32,092 nucleotides of DNA from Bacillota bacterium (GTDB lineage: Bacteria; Bacillota; Sulfobacillia; JAJZYS01; JAJYTV01): contig JAJYSZ010000033.1 in NCBI GenBank assembly GCA_021793315.1, forward strand, positions 1 to 32,092, in the 5' to 3' direction. Made by a program: the position numbers and the translations under genes. Positions 30,974-32,092 of the stretch are shown here, piece after piece (within the stretch, counting starts at the first letter, position 1; every line of letters starts with the position of its first letter). The notes under the pieces were generated by a model. That model did no database searches and was not told where the DNA came from. It was given only the letters and a program-made list of their open reading frames with translations.

Positions 30974-32092
30974 CTACTGCACGTAAGCGCCGTAGATCAG
31001 CGGCACCTCGTCCTCGCGCACGACGATGCCCTTGACGTTCGAGCGTGTCGCCCAGATGTTGTCCGAGACGCCGAGGTAGATCCAGGGCGCCTGCTGCCAG
31101 GCGAGCTTCTGGGCTGCGGCGTAGGCCGCCGCGCGCACCTTGGGAGCGCCGCTGTTGAGGCCCTGTACCAGGAGCGAGTCGAACTTGGCGTTGCCGAAGA
31201 ACGCCAGGTTGTAGAGCGCGGGCGGCCAGGAGCTCGTGGCCAGCAGAGGCCGGAGCGCCCAGTCGGCGTCGCCTGTCGAGGCGGACCAGCCGGAGTAGTT
31301 CAGGCGCAGCGTGTTCTTGGCGTTCTTCGTGAAGATCGCGGAGTCGAGGGACGCGTTGTCCATCGGCTCGACCTTGATGTTGACGCCGACCTGCGCCAGC
31401 TGCTGCTGGATGAAGGTCGCGGCGTAGATGGATTCCGTGCTGTTGCCCACCCAGAGCACGGTCGTGAAGCCGTGCGGGTAGCCTGCCTTGGCCAGCAGCT
31501 GCTTGGCCTTGGTGGGGTTGTAGTTGTAGTTGCCGGCGGTGATCGCGTAGGCGTCGGCCGGCGGCACCGGTGACTTCAGAACGGAGCCGTAGCCGCCCCA
31601 GACGACCTGGATGAAGGTCTGCTTGTCCACGGCATAGTTGAGCGCCTGGCGCACCAGGACATTTTTGAGCGGGCCCACCTGGGTGTTCATGGCGACGTAC
31701 CAGGCGGCATTGCTCGAAGCGATCTGCACGTTGATGCCCGGCTGACCCTTGAGCGACTGGACGAGTTCGTTCGGCACCGGGTAGATCGCCTGGAACTGGC
31801 CCGTCTCAAGGCCGGCGAGGCGCGCGCTGGCGTCCGCGACGGGCTTGTAGGTGATCGACGCGATCTTGGCGGCCCCTGCCTTGTTCCAGTAGTGGGCGTT
31901 GCGGACGAGGGTGATGTGGTCGCCCTGGACCCAGTCCTTGAACACGAACGGGCCTGTGCCGCCGACCGGGTTGGCGCACAGGTAGTTGACGCCCTTCGCG
32001 AGCACCTTGGGCTCGATGACGGCGCCTGCCGGGTGCGCGAACGTGGGCAGGATGGCCCCGAACGGCTTGCTCAGGACGAACTGCACCGTCTC
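30974..32092 (-). CDS. Peptide-type ABC substrate-binding protein (family 5), C-terminal part (cut by right edge)
   Basis: There are 373 codons to the window edge including stop; the N-terminus with its signal or lipobox lies outside. The sequence matches the C-terminal two-thirds of SBP family 5 (DppA/OppA type). Matches are GTGPFVFKDWVQGDHITLVR, NAHYWNKAGAAKIASITYKP, LKNVLVRQALNYAVDKQTFI, YNPTKAKQLLAKAGYPHGF and the IQQQLAQVGVNIKVE segment. It captures a solute outside the cell and delivers it to the two permeases downstream. The bulk of the ligand pocket is present but specificity cannot be read reliably. It is the first visible gene of the importer operon. Confidence 0.93.
   Translation of the reverse strand, partial: ETVQFVLSKPFGAILPTFAHPAGAVIEPKVLAKGVNYLCANPVGGTGPFVFKDWVQGDHITLVRNAHYWNKAGAAKIASITYKPVADASARLAGLETGQFQAIYPVPNELVQSLKGQPGINVQIASSNAAWYVAMNTQVGPLKNVLVRQALNYAVDKQTFIQVVWGGYGSVLKSPVPPADAYAITAGNYNYNPTKAKQLLAKAGYPHGFTTVLWVGNSTESIYAATFIQQQLAQVGVNIKVEPMDNASLDSAIFTKNAKNTLRLNYSGWSASTGDADWALRPLLATSSWPPALYNLAFFGNAKFDSLLVQGLNSGAPKVRAAAYAAAQKLAWQQAPWIYLGVSDNIWATRSNVKGIVVREDEVPLIYGAYVQ

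Overview
The window is very GC-rich DNA packed with genes on both strands. It appears chromosomal: there are no insertion sequences, phage genes, tRNAs, rRNAs or CRISPR arrays. Several traits together suggest a deep-branching high-GC Firmicute (Sulfobacillus, Thermaerobacter or Symbiobacterium-like). These are two SLH-domain (S-layer-type) surface proteins, lipoboxes, strong AGGAGG-type ribosome sites, many TTG and GTG starts, a bacterial XPB helicase, and MocR and PadR regulators. This placement is an inference; the sequence alone does not settle it, and some families here, such as the CMR/FPDP lipoprotein, are also familiar from Actinobacteria.

Layout. Positions 1-5100 (minus strand) hold cell-surface genes: an SLH protein cut by the left edge, a BNR/Asp-box lipoprotein, and a 919-residue SLH protein with four Ig-like repeats and a C-terminal glycoside-hydrolase-like (DUF1906) domain. 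The two SLH genes share a 73-bp upstream element containing the same promoter. Positions 5300-6630 hold a small membrane protein and an aldo/keto reductase. Positions 6795-10221 hold an XPB-type helicase overlapping a partner gene that carries a second copy of the helicase's N-terminal domain. Positions 10550-12946 hold the three subunits of prokaryotic 5-oxoprolinase in the order pxpB-pxpC-pxpA. Positions 13054-17438 hold an unknown helical protein, a PQQ-type beta-propeller lipoprotein and a membrane-anchored diguanylate cyclase.

Positions 17537-24531 form one efflux module. A lipoprotein with two Cys-Met-Arg/Phe-Pro-Asp-Pro repeats, a double-length membrane fusion protein and a MacB-like ABC transporter are joined by stop/start overlaps. 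They are divergent from an OmpR-type response regulator and a sensor kinase that also overlap. Three copies of an 11-bp-phased GTTAY direct-repeat box lie in the shared control region. Positions 24719-26069 hold a stand-alone winged-helix protein facing a ClpP-like protease and a small protein of possible Sm/SH3 fold, with another 11-bp-phased direct repeat between them. Positions 26130-27313 hold a PadR regulator coupled to a membrane protein, with TACTA/TAGTA operator-like repeats upstream. Positions 27537-32092 hold a peptide-type ABC importer (binding protein, two permeases, no ATPases) followed by a MocR-family regulator.

The parts that most deserve a second look are the XPB-partner pair, the efflux/two-component module with its boxes and double adaptor, the shared SLH promoter element, and the winged-helix/ClpP/small-protein cassette.
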